A stretch of DNA of 64,000 nucleotides from Membranipora membranacea (Eukaryota > Bryozoa > Gymnolaemata > Cheilostomatida > Membraniporidae). The position numbers were made by a program, and so were the translations under genes. The notes beneath the pieces were generated by a model, which was given only the letters and a program-made list of their open reading frames with translations, did no database searches and was not told the origin of the DNA. This document shows, in pieces, positions 1 to 13,600 of this stretch (the first letter of the stretch is position 1; the number at the start of each line of letters is the position of its first letter). The stretch lies in NCBI GenBank assembly GCA_914767715.1, contig OU612071.1:16860948-16924947 (forward strand), read 5' to 3'.

Positions 1-18
1 GTTCTGCTTGAGACTTAC

Positions 19-3000
19 CGTGGAGAGATGATTTTCATATTGCAATTCATCAGCTTCAATGTCTGGAGCTGTGGCATTGCAGCAAATATATGACCTTGTC
101 TACAACATATCCAATTACAATCAAGTAATAACAGTCAGTGAGTGTTTGCCTGATTAGAAATATAAATGTGAAACAAGATTGTTTAAGAGTCAACATGGAG
201 ATATTTAGAACTTTCGAATTGATAGGCTTCAATTCATGTTCCCATACACAGTCGGTCACTGCGAGTCCCAAACTACTGGGCTAGTCTTTGTCTATCCTTA
301 TCAGTGTTAGAGAGGGTTGATTGGCAACTGACGAATGAGCCAAAAAATTCAGGAAGAAAAGAAACATATCGCTCTGGATAAAAAGTTTCAAAATACTACA
401 CCTAACTAAAATTTGTATCCTGCAACGCTAGAGCTATGCTTGTTAAGCAGAATTGAGTGGTAAGACAGCAGGTTAATGTGGTGAATCTGCAGTGGCTTTG
501 GCCATCAGGAACGAACTTGTAACCAAATTGATAAAAGAACCTAAGGCAGTCAGTGACAGCATGATGACGCTTAGTGTAACTACAGGAATGCACCCTGCAG
601 TAGTGATAGGTATTGACAAAGTTATTACATTAAATATTGTGTTGATGAGCTATTGAGTGTAACAATTTTTCAAGGTAGATAATATTTATTGGATGATCGT
701 GGGGTCAAGTGTAACCAAAATAAACCCTCTTCACTAACAGTCCCAACTAGAGTATACGCTGATATGTATACCAGTGCAAACACTGGTTTATAAACTAGTA
801 CTTATTCATGTGTATATAGCAGTGTATACTCCGCTGTCACATACCTAACCCAAGTCAGTGTTACTGTTACACCTAGGTAGGATTATACCAGTCTCCTCTA
901 ACATCATGCCTAATATGAATACCTATTTCATACTTACATCTCTGGGGATACTTGATTCTCACAGTGTGACAAGACGAACCACGTAATGCTGCTAAAATAC
1001 CTCAGAATGGCAGCATCCAATCTGTAAGAAAGATCAAAAGTATTTTTCACATAGATACAAGAAATTTTATTAACTTTGCTGACAAGCAATGATAAACAAT
1101 GGAGGAGGGCTGAGATATTGTGTCTCATGCCTGTCCAAGAAACACAGTAAGTCAGCGCTGGAATGCCGGAAATTTCTTTGTGAATTAATAAAAATGATCG
1201 AAATGGTTTGCAGCAGCCAATAAGATGATTGGTGATTTTGATTACTGAGCTGGTGGTTGAAATTTTGTCACTAGCCCTTGAAAGAATATCACATATATCT
1301 TGGTAACATTCTGCAGGAGCTCAGCTACCTCTACTGGCAATCTGTAAATGGTTGATAAAAATCGTCGATTAAAATCAGATGCCATATCACTTGCCACATC
1401 CCGAAGCATGGGCAGCGAAATTTAGTTGCTTTAAGGGCTAGGCCGCAATATCTGCGCCAGTTTGGTCTCAGTTTGCAGGCGGGTCGGAGCACAACTGGGA
1501 GCCAACCAAAACTCCAGTAGTCGATGGACCGCAGTGGGATTAGAACCCACGACCTTCAACACTTGCGTGTTGAAGGACAGGCGCTCTAACCAGCTGAGCC
1601 ACCTCCTACTCCTAAGATGAGATATTTTCTCCGAGAAAAACAAGAATTTCTAAAAGGTTTGGTGACAAGGAATGATATACTTTGAAAGAGGGTTGAGATA
1701 TTGTGGCTCGTCCCCGTCCGAATAACACAGTCTGTCAATATTTTTTCTGTGCTTAAATGGCGGAAGTTTGTTAGTTAATTAATAAAAAATGATTGGTATG
1801 GTCTGCAGCAGGCAATAAATTGATTGGATTGATTATTGAGCTAGAAGTTAAAACTTTGCCTCTTACCCTTGAAAGGATATCAAGTATAGCTGGGAAACAT
1901 CCTCCATGTGTTCAGCTACCTCTACCGGCAATGTAAAACACACTTTCATATTGGTAATGGAGGCTGTGTCTAGCTTATCTATGACATCTTTGAGTGTGTG
2001 CTGCTCCACATCATTCTTGATCCATGAAATATCTTGTGCGGAATCTTCTTCCTCCTTGAGTCTAACCCACATCGCTGATTGGTCAAATTCTGATCAGAGT
2101 AAAAAGTGAACATAAAATGCTCGTGCTCAAAGTATTGTTTTATTTTCTATGAGTTAATTTGATAATTTTGGTATTTATGCAAATGTTGAAGACCAACTGG
2201 GAGTATGTAGGATGTATAAATTGAACATTGAAAGTTTATTCCGGACTTTTATATACTAGGAACTAATCGTTAATGAGAGCTTGTGTAAACGAGTTTGGAT
2301 TTGGACACAGTATGGCTAAAATTTAATTTGTGGATATTTGCATTCCTTAGGGTTTTCTCAGCGTAAAGCCACCAAAATAAACCAGGCCAAGTGAATCAGG
2401 GTTTCCAATGAATCCATTGCATCGACCCTTCTATAACTTACAGAGACAGCAATGAAGTTGTTTTGGATGAACCGAGTTGAAAAAGGTTCATGACTGCAAG
2501 ATTAGGCCAACATGTCATATTATTCAAAACACGTTAAATCATATGAATGTGTTACCTTGAGTAAGCTGAGTTTGAGCCTCCGATGGCAGGCTAGGCCACC
2601 ACAGCCCAATGCGAGCCGCAACGATCAATCTGCGGAGTGAAGCTACATCATTACCACCCTCAGTGTAATATACATGGTCGAAGAACTGTTCAATTGTCCT
2701 ACACGGATGTGTCGTGAACAAGACCTGAAAAAAAGAGCTTCCCTTTAAACTTGACTGATGAATTAATTTTGTCCCTATTAACTAAAACTATCATAAATTA
2801 TGGTGTACCCATTACTCCCCTCTCAGTATCGTATGATCTGAATTTCATGTCAATGGCCACATGGCCTAAAACTATTGAGGTCAAGTTTCACTATCATAAA
2901 AATTGAGTTTTTAAAACAAATATAGTGTTTAATTTCAGATTAATCAGCACATCATGAGAATTGAAAGCTCTAAGCAAATAGGTTGATGTACATATGATAA

Positions 3001-6000
3001 TTACTTGCTGGAACCAGACTGGTTGGAGTAAAAAAGGACTGGGGATCAGTAAACTAACTGAATAGAATAAATAAGGGATAGACAATCAATTTTGTGAAAT
3101 TGATGGTAAGCAAAAATTAAATCTTGTATCGAGATGAAATTTTGTTCGATAACTTAAACAGAAATACCAAATTTAATTTATGCTTCCCTTTACTTATTAA
3201 GAACCAAATTAGGGATACATTTATAATACAAGTGTGAATTAACTTAGCATGTTATTGTTTGAAAGCATTCATATCACAAATTTCCTTCACTCATGAAACC
3301 AAATCTCAGAAATGTATGAAGAATCATGACATGCAAAAGTTATTTTGAGAAGGTATCCTAAAACTACAGCATCACACAACGCTGAACTATGTTGAGATTC
3401 ATTGCATAAAATCTGAAACGCTCATAGTTAGTTAGTATCTGAATTATGTACAAAGGAGCCTTCTTGGAGGTCCCCGCTACTTGGATTGTTTACTTCAGAT
3501 CTTATATTTAGTACAAATTCCATATTCCCTCCAACTTACCTTTCTTGAAGTTCCATTCTGAAAAATATGGGCATTTTCCTCTATGTACTTTACAGACTGC
3601 GCTGACTTACACACCATGAGTTGTAGGGCCCAGCTGTTATCACCATCTGCTCCTTCAAGTTTCTTGAGTGCACAAGCACCATCAGATATCCTACATCTGA
3701 TCAGTGTGAAGTTGGCAACCCTCAGAGCCAAAACAACTGCATCATATTCAGACTGTGAGAATCTGTCATCGACGAAAAGAATTCCGCACAGTTTATGCTG
3801 AACGTTAGAAACAGGTGTAGTGTTGAGGCTCGCAAACAGCTCTTTGTTACCTACGCATGCTGAGATCAATTTCAAAATAGCACTTTGAACGATGACGTCT
3901 CCAGGTCTGCCTAATGATGCAATATAAGTGAGTAGATCATAGAATGGTTTGTATTCTATCAGGTCTTTCGCATATTCTTGGCTGACAAGTCCTAACTTAA
4001 AGTTAAGATACTGTGTGATCAATGAGTGATTTTCATTCTGTGACATCCATTGCTTCATAACGGCACATGTTGACTCAATATTATTCATGACAGTTAGAGA
4101 GCTATCAAGCTCAAACAGATATGCAAACTGCAGAATCGAGATTGTTCCATTGTAGGACTGGATGAATGGTGCTGTCAGCACATTTTCAAGGAACCTCTTA
4201 TTACTTCCCAAATGTCTTTCAAATCGTGCAATGTGGCGAAGCAACTCCATTCTATCTTTGTGTTGACCGGTCTCTGCAATTAATGACTGAACATTAAATA
4301 CAATAATTTTCTTTGTGAAATCCTTCAATCAAAATTATAAGGCGATGTGGGCAATGAAATAAAAATAGAAATATTGATATTTATCAAAATTTCTATTTTT
4401 AAAAAGGAAATATTGATATCTATCAAATAGGCATTCAGAAAGAATTCGAAAATTCCTTGTAGCCAGCATACTGTCATTGCCACATGAGGCCCGGCAGCGG
4501 CATTGGTTACCTGTTTGCCAGGGAAACCCTTAATAAATGTGGCTATATATACTGTGTATCTTTGTGTTGACCGATCTCTGCAATTAATGACTGAACATTA
4601 AATACAATAGTTTTCTTTGATAAATCCTTCAATGAAAAATTAAAAGGCGATGTGGACAATGAAATAAAAAGGGAAATATTGATATGTATCAAACAAGCAT
4701 TCAAAATCCGAAAATTCCTTGTAGCCAGCATACAGTAATTGCCACATGGGGCCCGGCAGCGGCATTGGTTACCTGTTAGCCGGGGAAACCCTTGATAAAT
4801 GTGGCTATATATACTGTGTGGGGCCGAGGTGATTATTTTGCAGAATTTGTTGAGTTCATCACAAAGCGGGTGCTGTACATTAAAATATAATTGTAGTTAT
4901 TTTTTTTATCACTCCAGTACATCTACACCAGATAATAGGAACAAAAATATAGCCCTCTCACATTGCAGACAAGCAGATAACTGTCAAAAGCACTACCAGC
5001 AACTGGAGCGAGTGTAATCAAAGACCATGCTTTCGCTTCTTGTGTGAGGGGAGTAGGAGATGGCTCAGTTGGTTAGAGCGCCGGTCATCAGTGATCAAGT
5101 GTTAAATTTTAGTGACCAAATACATGAGAATTTCCTAAAATTTGGTCAACAAAACAAGCATTAATAATTTGGGTATTTGGATGCTTATTTAAACCAAATA
5201 TCAAAATCATTCCCCTGTGCAAACGCTGGATCAATGCGGAATTTGATAATTATCAAATTGCACCCATCTCAGCCCGGTTTTGGCTATGCTGCGCATGCTG
5301 AAGGCATCCCAAATGTAGAGAGGGCAACTCTTAATATAGGATCAAATTTTGTTCAGAAAGATGTCTGTACATACCTTCACTATCTCTCAGCAGGTCAGTA
5401 AATATAATGAAAAAGTCGCTTCGCACGTCTAAAATTGAAAAAAAAAGAGAATATTAAAAAGTAAACTACGTATGTGCAGCTGTCTAAGCTCGGATTGGCA
5501 CAAATTTTAAAAGAGGGAGACATACATTTCGGTAACAACTTTATCGTTTAGAGTAAAATTTAAAACAGGGATGCCTACAATACAGACCACTCATCAAGCC
5601 TCTACTGAGATCAGCGCAAAATTTAATTTATCGAATAGCAATCAGGAGACTCAATTGTAAAGCTTTTTCCCGCAAACTGCATCTTGATCAATAATTTAGG
5701 TTGTTCGCATACCTCTTAATTGATCCCGTCCGACAAAAAAACTGTACCGTAGAACCATTTGCTTGAAAGACCAGTCTACGCACAAAAACAGACATACTGC
5801 TCCATCTGTAAGGACTAGCTCTGATATCAGCTGCCTGTTGTCTATTACCGTTGATATATCTGGTTCAGTAGAGAGATCAACCTGATCATGGAGATAGACA
5901 AGTCCGACTACAAAAACATCAATTTTATTTTTAAGGTTATGTAGTCTTTAGGCATTTATGAATATAAAATCGGTTGCTACAACACATGTGAGTCACAGTC

Positions 6001-6399
6001 CCTGTTTTGTCTTGAAGGTGGAGAGGCTGCGAGACAGAGATCCATTTTTTTGCATTTGGGAGTTCAAACAGTGCAGTTTAATATAAATCTTCTGCATCGC
6101 GGAAACTTCTCTTCTATATTTTGATATATTAAAAGAGATTATATTGTTCTAAATGTGACATTCATACATTGATTACACATTGCTTAGGCCTTCTATCTTA
6201 GCTTTTATAAATGGTGTTTGTGAATTTTGTGTCACTATAGAGCGGAATAAAAATGTTGGTGTTAAAATTACATACACCCTCTATGGATTTCCATCTTCAG
6301 TTCTCCAATAGTAGATACTGGTGACATCTGTAGATTACAGACAGTGCTGCGGATACGACTCTTTACACATACTGGTATCAGCACACACTCTTCTGCCAT
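19..6399 (-). CDS. LRR-ROCO-caspase fusion, copy A, 5' part only (continues left of window)
   Basis: This is the same gene as the one ending at 35322, cut by the window start. Exons by homology and matching phase: 6399-6276 (ATG), 5907-5713, 4273-3540, 2724-2556, 2089-1867, 99-19. All six keep open frames and GT-AG sites, so this copy looks functional as far as it is visible. Compared with copy B it has a 12-nt in-frame deletion at the start of exon 2, loss of most of the Asp run, one residue fewer in exon 3, and a shorter exon 4. Amino-acid substitutions are dense in exons 3-5. Later LRR exons, Roc-COR and caspase would lie to the left and cannot be seen. Confidence 0.75.
1346..1616 (-). mobile_element. 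tRNA-derived SINE, present only in copy A
   Basis: On the minus strand there is an A box (TGGCTCAGCTGGTTAGAG) and a B box (GGTTCTAATCC) about 40 nt apart, followed by non-tRNA sequence. An acceptor stem does not pair, so this is not a tRNA gene. Copy B has the uninterrupted site near 49610-49625. The anticodon arm is replaced by a perfect CTTCAACAC/GTGTTGAAG hairpin. Confidence 0.75.
3540..4273 (-). CDS. ROCO-caspase A, exon 3: N-terminal helical domain
   Basis: The exon gives 244 residues, from an AATTGCAG acceptor (phase 1) to an AAG|GTAAGT donor. It aligns end to end with 51151-51887. Conserved cores include QFAYLFELDSSLT and GLVSQEYAK, with scattered, mostly non-synonymous differences elsewhere. 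Just upstream (4557-4800) its acceptor region is duplicated, which copy B lacks. Confidence 0.75.
4254..4800. repeat. Local tandem duplication around exon 3 acceptor, copy A only
   Basis: The block TATCTTTGTGTTGACCG... through GGCATTGGTTACCTGTT occurs twice, near 4254-4540 and 4557-4800. Copy B has it once (51873-52140). Confidence 0.8.
5053..5100 (+). mobile_element. Truncated SINE head (A box only), copy A
   Basis: Has the A-box sequence ATGGCTCAGTTGGTTAGAGC of the SINE family seen at 1346-1616, without a B box. The same relic is at 52366-52413 in copy B, so it predates the duplication. Confidence 0.5.
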
Positions 6400-9300
6400 T
6401 CTGAACTTTCACTCAATGCTACAAAATAAACAATGCCAGCACCTTACAGATACAAAGGGTCTGATAAGACCCACTAATAATTCAGGATAAAAGACAAAAA
6501 AAGTCAATAAAAATTAATTCAACGGTCACCAGCCTGCCTTGCCCTTGAGAAGTAAGATGTAAAGAAATTTTACCGGCTTAATTAAAAGATACAATAGGTG
6601 TCCAGATGTGGTTCATTCTTCGGAGTTGAGTGAATGTACTGCTGGTATTGGTTGGGGTTTGGTGTTCTGCCTCATATTCAAATTCTGCCTAAAATACAAC
6701 AGTGATAAGGAGCATGAGAATATTGGCCCGATATAGGATCATATAGGCATATAGGACTTTCAAATACGGGCTAGACATAATGCATAGAGTCCTGAGTCGT
6801 TAGGTAAGCACCCTAGTACAACACACTTACAAAGTAACCAATACAACCATAGACAACCATAGACCACCATAGACAACCATAGACAATTGTCTATGAATAC
6901 AATCGACAAACTAGTTATGTTCATTGGGCAACAAACAAAGGAATGTCTCAATATGATCAGAAAATTATATTGTTTTATATTGTTTAGGAGTTGCCTGACC
7001 TTGTCTGTGGAGCAGACAACTCCAGAAAGGTGATGGTTGTCACGTTGAGTCTTCGCTGGGAGTTTGGGACCCAAACTCCCTGGTCATAGCAAAAAGACCA
7101 CTTAGTTTGATAACCAATGCAAAATCAATGTAAAGCATTGAAACTTAAATCCCTCTGGATTTTATTTTGGACCAACGTTATGTAAAATTCGAGGCTCAAC
7201 TCATTGCCAGTAGTGTGTAATTATATCGTGTACTGCAGGCTTGATATCTGATTCTGCCTGGATTGATATATTGTATTTTTTGTACATTGTCTACCTGTAT
7301 ATCCTCTGAGTTACACTGGTGAGGAACCTCAACACTTTGACTTGTCCTTTACTCCTCTGACAAGGGGTCTATTAGTCTCTGTGAGTATGAATTGGAGTAA
7401 TTAGGAAGATCTAACCATTTGCATCTTCTGGGATCTAAAGAATTACAAATGAATAGACTGTCATCTTAAATGTCAACTGTTGATGCTTGCCAGAGACAGT
7501 ATAAAGTGCATCACCTACAAAAGCACACCAAAATTATGGGGAAGAGATGGGGGGGGTCATTGTCATTGCACGATGAAGTTGATGGAGATGGACAATGCTG
7601 TTGACTTTGCTTAATTAATTTATTAAAAACTGCTAAGACAACATGGTTGTTAAAGAAACACATTGTAGGGCCTAACCAGAGGATCCAAGACACAGATTCC
7701 ATTCTTAAACCGTGATCTCAGAACACGTAATTGAATATATATCTAAGCAATTCTCATACTTTTGGGGGACGAAAATCCAGGCCTATGACCTAGTTGTCTC
7801 AAAAGCCTTGGCCCAAGGTTATGAATCCCATTTCAAACCTTGAAATATCTCAGTACTGAAGTTTGCTTGGAAGTCAAGTGCCAAGGTGGTCCAGGCCTCT
7901 CAACAACAGATAATCATGGAACTGATCACTGATTTCAGAGAGCTATTTATTTTCTTACAATAAAAGGCATGAATGTAGCACTGCACTGATATTCTGCACG
8001 GATTATAGGTTATAAATCAGTTCCGAAAATACAACACGACCAGTCATTAGCCATGCTGAATGAAGGCTAGCAAGGGCATCCACTTCGGATTAGAAGACAG
8101 TGACTGCTTTTTGATGGCCAAACACATGGCACGCAAGCTGTCTTGGGATGTGAGGCTGTCCTGATAAAAGCGGTGTCAACTGATTGAATACCAAAGCGAA
8201 CTTGAAGCGGGAAAAGCCTAAAACTAGTATCAATGCATCTATTTGTGTCAACAGTAACGTTTGGTCCATGTCCTTGATCATGGATAGAACCAGCCTGTCT
8301 TAACAAGCTTGCTGGTGGGGTAGGGAGAAAAAGCTTGTCGCCTCTTGCATCGAACTGTCGAGAAGAGATTTGTGTGATCCTCTATTCAACCCTTATATAA
8401 ATTGGATCTCCAGCTGTGACTTAAAGGAACCTATTCATTCATTGTCTGTTGATCACAAACGTAAACTAATTTTGAAAGCTATGTAAACACTAGGGGATCA
8501 ATTGTTTGTTCCCCTCTGTGGTGTTGGAGGGATATCGCGCGATTGTCAGGTATTGAGGCGGCAAGCTACCCAACATCACAAATCACCTCTCCGCCACCAC
8601 GGGGAAAACAACATTTTCTTAGATCATTGGTATGTGCATAGGTCACACGCTTGTTTGTAACTCCAGATGCCCACTATCTGTGGAGTAGTCAGACTAGCTA
8701 ACTACACACATCATATCTGGAGCACTACACTGAGTACAACCTAAAGTATACCTGCCTCCAGATACTACTCAGACTGTTTGAGTACTATTAAGTGCTGCGC
8801 TAACCTCTTGGGTAGGTACTACGCCATCAATATCTGGGAAGAATCCTCTGGTTGTAACCTTTCATGGTAAGTGAACTACTAAATACTGCTAATAGTTTAT
8901 CCTAAGTTAAACTGTTCATGGCTGCCCATCCTGGTTCAGTAGGAACTCTTGGGATCTTTACACTATCTTTTGAATTGAATAGCTTAACTATAAACAAGCC
9001 TCCCCAGCCCAACCAAGCCAGCCAGGCAGTTTTTAGACGCTGTATCATCCAAATGGATTGAGTGAGTACTTTAAACAACACGGCATACATGGCTTGGTGG
9101 TCTGAGGATAGGCTAAAAAGTGTGGCATATGATGAGGCGGTCACCCCTTCCCATAGAAGAAAATTACAATGGTCATGACAGGCTCAGTTGAGTTTCATTT
9201 CTCTTCTCTGCATTCTTCATTATAATATCCCATCCTCATCATCACACATTACAAACCTGTACTCCTCTCATAGGCCATATACAAACGTTGTCAGATCTTC

Positions 9301-10542
9301 AGACTGTGTGTTGGCTGGTCTGGTCCTTATTTGACACAAGCAGTACAGGCGTAGAGTGTTCAGAGAGGTAAACAAAACATGTAATCGCTCAAAATAATTT
9401 GCAACTAGAGTGAATTTCCACACTTCCCTGTCTGGCCCGAGTTTTGCTATGTTGCATTGAATATTTTCCGAGACCGAATTATAGATCCCCGTGTGATGTG
9501 AGCATAGTACTTAGGCAATATTGGCAAGCCCCGCCCAATTTCAACTACCACCGTTATTTAAATACCATCGTGTAGTTCCAATATGAATCCAATATTATAC
9601 ACCTAAATTCAATCAGTCTAGTTTTGAGATATATATATAGCTAAAATCCTAATCACTGAATGAGATTCTTCCAAATAGAACCGAAGATGTTTAAGAGACC
9701 AGGCTAAATATCCGCCAATGGCAACACACAGTTCTTGTTTCTATAAACAACATGGACGGATTGGTATTGATAGTAAAATAAAGTCCAAGAGGGCTCTATC
9801 AAACTGATTATTTTGTAGCAAAGCAGAGGGTTCCTGTCTTGGTAGAGTACTAAATTTGGCACACATGGATTACTCTTCAGGAGATTATTTTATTCAGGTA
9901 TTTACAAAATGAATTATATCAAATTCGACCCAACTATCCACAATCGGCATGAGATGAGTGAAGAGGATGCAAAAAGTTAGGCCCACCCACTAGCTAGTCA
10001 GGTACTACTACTAACTACTACTTGCTTGTAACTAATATTAGTTATTCATTGGCACAAAAAGCAATGAGAATATTCTATTCAAGATGCTATTCATTTGTTG
10101 GTGCTACTTTTGCTAGATAAGGTCACAGCAGGGAGAATGGTCACAGATTCTGCTACATTTTAGGTGGATGTCTGGACTAAAAATAAAATATTAAGTAAGG
10201 GTCTAATAATCTAGTAGTTTAGATATAGGTATCTACCTAACAAGTTTAGACAGTCTGGCTAGGGTACAAGCATCTTATCATCATACCGTCATAGTTACAA
10301 GTATTGCGCAAGGCAGCGAACATAGGCTAAGCATCCCTAATTTGTTTGACTCTGACTTGCACAACATTGTTGTCAGTCCTGATATAAGCCTTAGCTATGA
10401 TGCATTTATCTGTGAGAAAACCTCTTATTAACTCCCCCACTCCAACAGTCTCCCTAAAAACTAAGTAAGTATAAATAACGATGACATTCCAACAACACAT
10501 TGAAAATTTTCAACATAATCACAATGTTATTGTGTTTTACAG
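6400..10542. promoter_or_regulatory. Intergenic region between divergent ROCO-caspase and ARM/FN3 genes, copy A
   Basis: About 4.1 kb, no supported coding exon, closely matched by 53758-59011. It must hold both promoters and the first ARM/FN3 leader exon(s). It contains an ACCATAGACA direct-repeat cluster at 6843-6895. ORFs at 6760-7074 and 8067-8306 are open in both copies but lack family support. Confidence 0.45.
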
Positions 10543-10619
10543 GTCGAAGATTCTAAGACACTTTCTCAATTAATGCCATCAATACAACACCAGTAGGTGT
10601 GTAAATCACCATAGGAGTG
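10543..10619 (+). other. 5' UTR end of ARM/FN3 copy A
   Basis: A GTGTTTTACAG acceptor at 10541-10542 starts an exon that has in-frame stops before the ATG at 10620, so it is untranslated leader. The same site is at 59010-59011 in copy B. The first leader exon was not located. Confidence 0.5.
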
Positions 10620-13600
10620 ATGTCTGCTCACTGGAGAGATGTAGATTATTTTACATACTTACTGAAGGACTTAGACGGTGCCTGTTCAGCTCTGGAGTAT
10701 ATGGTAGATGATCTACATCTAGACAAAGATCACACTGTCAGCATATTCCTCGATCACGCTGGATCAGAGGACTTTCTATGGAGTCTAGTCAAATTTCTGG
10801 GGAATACTAATCCAAGGTATATAATGGGATAACATAAAGAATTGATGGCGGCACTTTGTTTTAAAATCTTGTCTACGGGTCAATATTCGATCCTTACCAA
10901 GGTCTACGTGATTGTGACAGAATCAAGAATTTTGTATCATTCTAAAGTTCCCATTCTAGTTTAGATTACTGCTCTACAGGGTCATAACCAGCCTTTGGCC
11001 CACTGAATTTCACTCAAACGTGATGAGTGGGTAGGCCTAGTAAAAGGTACTGTTTTTCATTATTAGGCCTATTATGAAAATAGTACCTTTCCATTTCAAC
11101 TTTGAGTGGAAATCAACAGGCAGTACGTTAACCAAGAGCGGTATTTGAACTTAGACTGAAACTGACAATGATACCAAATATCTGGTTCTTTTACCCTGGT
11201 TATGCATTGTTTAGCATCCGCTTCGAAATGACAGATGGAACTTAAACTAGTGGGCCTTTAATTGTAAACAAATGGTAGAAACAAATTACACTAGCTTACT
11301 ATTTGTGTTATGCTGTCTCTGATAAGAGTACTGTCTGTCAATATGATTTGTTGTTACGTTGAGTCAAGCATGTTTGACAACTTGTTGTGTTATCATGTTT
11401 GTTTCATCACTGCCCAACAGCAACACTCACCCCACTAATCTTTATTGAGTGTCCAGTTACTTGGGTGCTCCAATGTTGACCTTGCTGATGGTAGTAGCCT
11501 TTCATTATCGAACACATTCCCTGCAATCAGATTGGTGATGTGGTTGATAATGAAATGCTTCTAACATCAAGCCTGGCAGCATTTGGACACTTGAAGTAGA
11601 TTTCCAGTTGTGGAAGAATATACCCACGCTTTAAATTATGTACTGAGGTATTACTGAAGGCCAGTAGACCATGAAAAATGCCTGTCACCAACCGTTTACG
11701 TGGCTAAAAAACCTAACGGCTGAATTGTTTTATTGTTTTGCCCCTCCCCACAGAGTTGTTTACAACTTTATATGCTTCTATAACATGGGATATTGTATCA
11801 AACAGTGGTGGATTTAGAAGGTAGGTGTCCCTCCTCGCAAATAATTCTGAATTTACAGACCTGAGTGTTGGTACGAGAGGATACATGGGGTGTTTCAATT
11901 AGAAACAGACAACAATTCAATCTATTCGCTCTCTCATTGAGTGAGCGATACCTGCTAGGCTCTCACTTTCAAATCGCTCAGTCATTGATGTAACTATATA
12001 TATTTTGAGTGAGTGATTTGGGAACAAATTTGTCTAATTGAAAGACCAAGTGAGTGATAAATATTAGCAGTGTGATGGTGATAATTTGCTTTAGTAAAGC
12101 ATCAATCATTCTAATTTAAAGTCCCCCTGGATCTCCAATTTGTTTTTTTTGTGATTGTTGCTCAAGTGTACTACTTCAAATAACTTGATCCGAAATGTTT
12201 CAACGTGAATTTTATCCCCTGGTAGCCAAAGACATATACCCACCCCTGAAATTATGGGCCTAATATAATATAATTCATTACCAGTAAAAAGTCAAATCAA
12301 CTGCACTCATTGTGAAGGACTGTTAAGTTTCATACAATGCAAATTTCACTCTCTACTGAGATTAACAAGGATTGGATATGAATTAAATTATAAGTAAATC
12401 AATTTTTCATGCTGACAATGTAAAAGCGTTGTATTGACCTATTGTATTTTGTGGTATTGAACCAGGATAATACATTCTATTTTTAAATTATATTGGTGCA
12501 ATTTCAAGTGAACAACTATGCTGCTACGATCTAAATATTACTTCAATGAAATCATTGACCGTGCTTATGACCCAATAAACTTTCGTCACAAATGTAGTAC
12601 CTAGCCATTCGCAGTGTAAACTGCGCCGCGCATGATTCACCAACTGTATTATCATGAGACCCCCCCCCCCCCCAATTGCATGTCACTTTTAAAAAGTTTC
12701 CCTATGAGCAACAAAACTGTGCCCATTGTCTTATATTGCTCACAATTCAGTTGATTCTGTTGATTGATTGAAACCTCATCACATTTGAAGAGCTCTTTTG
12801 ATGAGCAACAGAACTATGTCACTTGTTCAATATTGCACACAACCTTAAGATAGGTTTTCATTGGTTGATTCTTTCAATTGATTGAGACCTGATTGTTATT
12901 GTCACTCGAAGGGTCGCTGGTAATGCTGCTTATATACTTGGTACGCTAGCCGAGTCTGTGAGCGGACGACGTCGTGTTATATCGCTGACTGAGAGCCGAC
13001 ATGATGAGAGAATGAGAATACTACCAGACTTAGTCTATCTACTCAGCTCTACTGACTCTGAGAGTGTGATGAACGCTGCGGGCACTATCGGTACCCTCGC
13101 TGAGTCTGACGAGGTTTGTTTCTCTCACTGACATCGAGGTTACACCATTCACATGTGTATCTCTGATCTATAGAGTCAATTTGGTAGCAGTACCTAACAT
13201 GTACCCACCCCTAAATATTAAAATTGAACACGGGTCATCACACCACATTCCTTGTGATGGTACTACTACTAAGTGAATTAATTCACTCTCTATCAATCAG
13301 AGATATACCTGCAATAGTATATCACGTGATCAGTGTGTTTGTTTGTTCAATTTTAAGACCCTCTCTCCAGAGATTTTTACATAAAATAAAAAAAACTAGT
13401 GGGTGCATAAAATTGCTAAGAAGAGTACCCCGTGAGTGAGGTAAAAGCAAAAAATAAATAAATGAATATATAAAAACTAATACTGACTGACTTTATGTAA
13501 CTTGTGTTACACAGCATCGCTTTGCCTCTTTCGTACACAGATAGTCGTCAACAAAGTCTCAATGGAATTATGGATTCCTAGTTTTTAAATTTGTGTCAGC

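Noticed and set aside
1525-1612. tRNA gene on the minus strand
   Set aside because: A and B boxes are present but the acceptor stem does not pair and the anticodon arm is an abnormal hairpin; it fits a SINE head.
6760-7074. 104-codon minus-strand ORF, conserved in copy B (54121-54435)
   Set aside because: Conservation is no higher than in the surrounding non-coding DNA, and it spans a simple ACCATAGACA repeat.
12660-12674. Poly-C tract, also at 16740 and 61151
   Set aside because: Simple homopolymer runs, length-variable; no regulatory interpretation supported.
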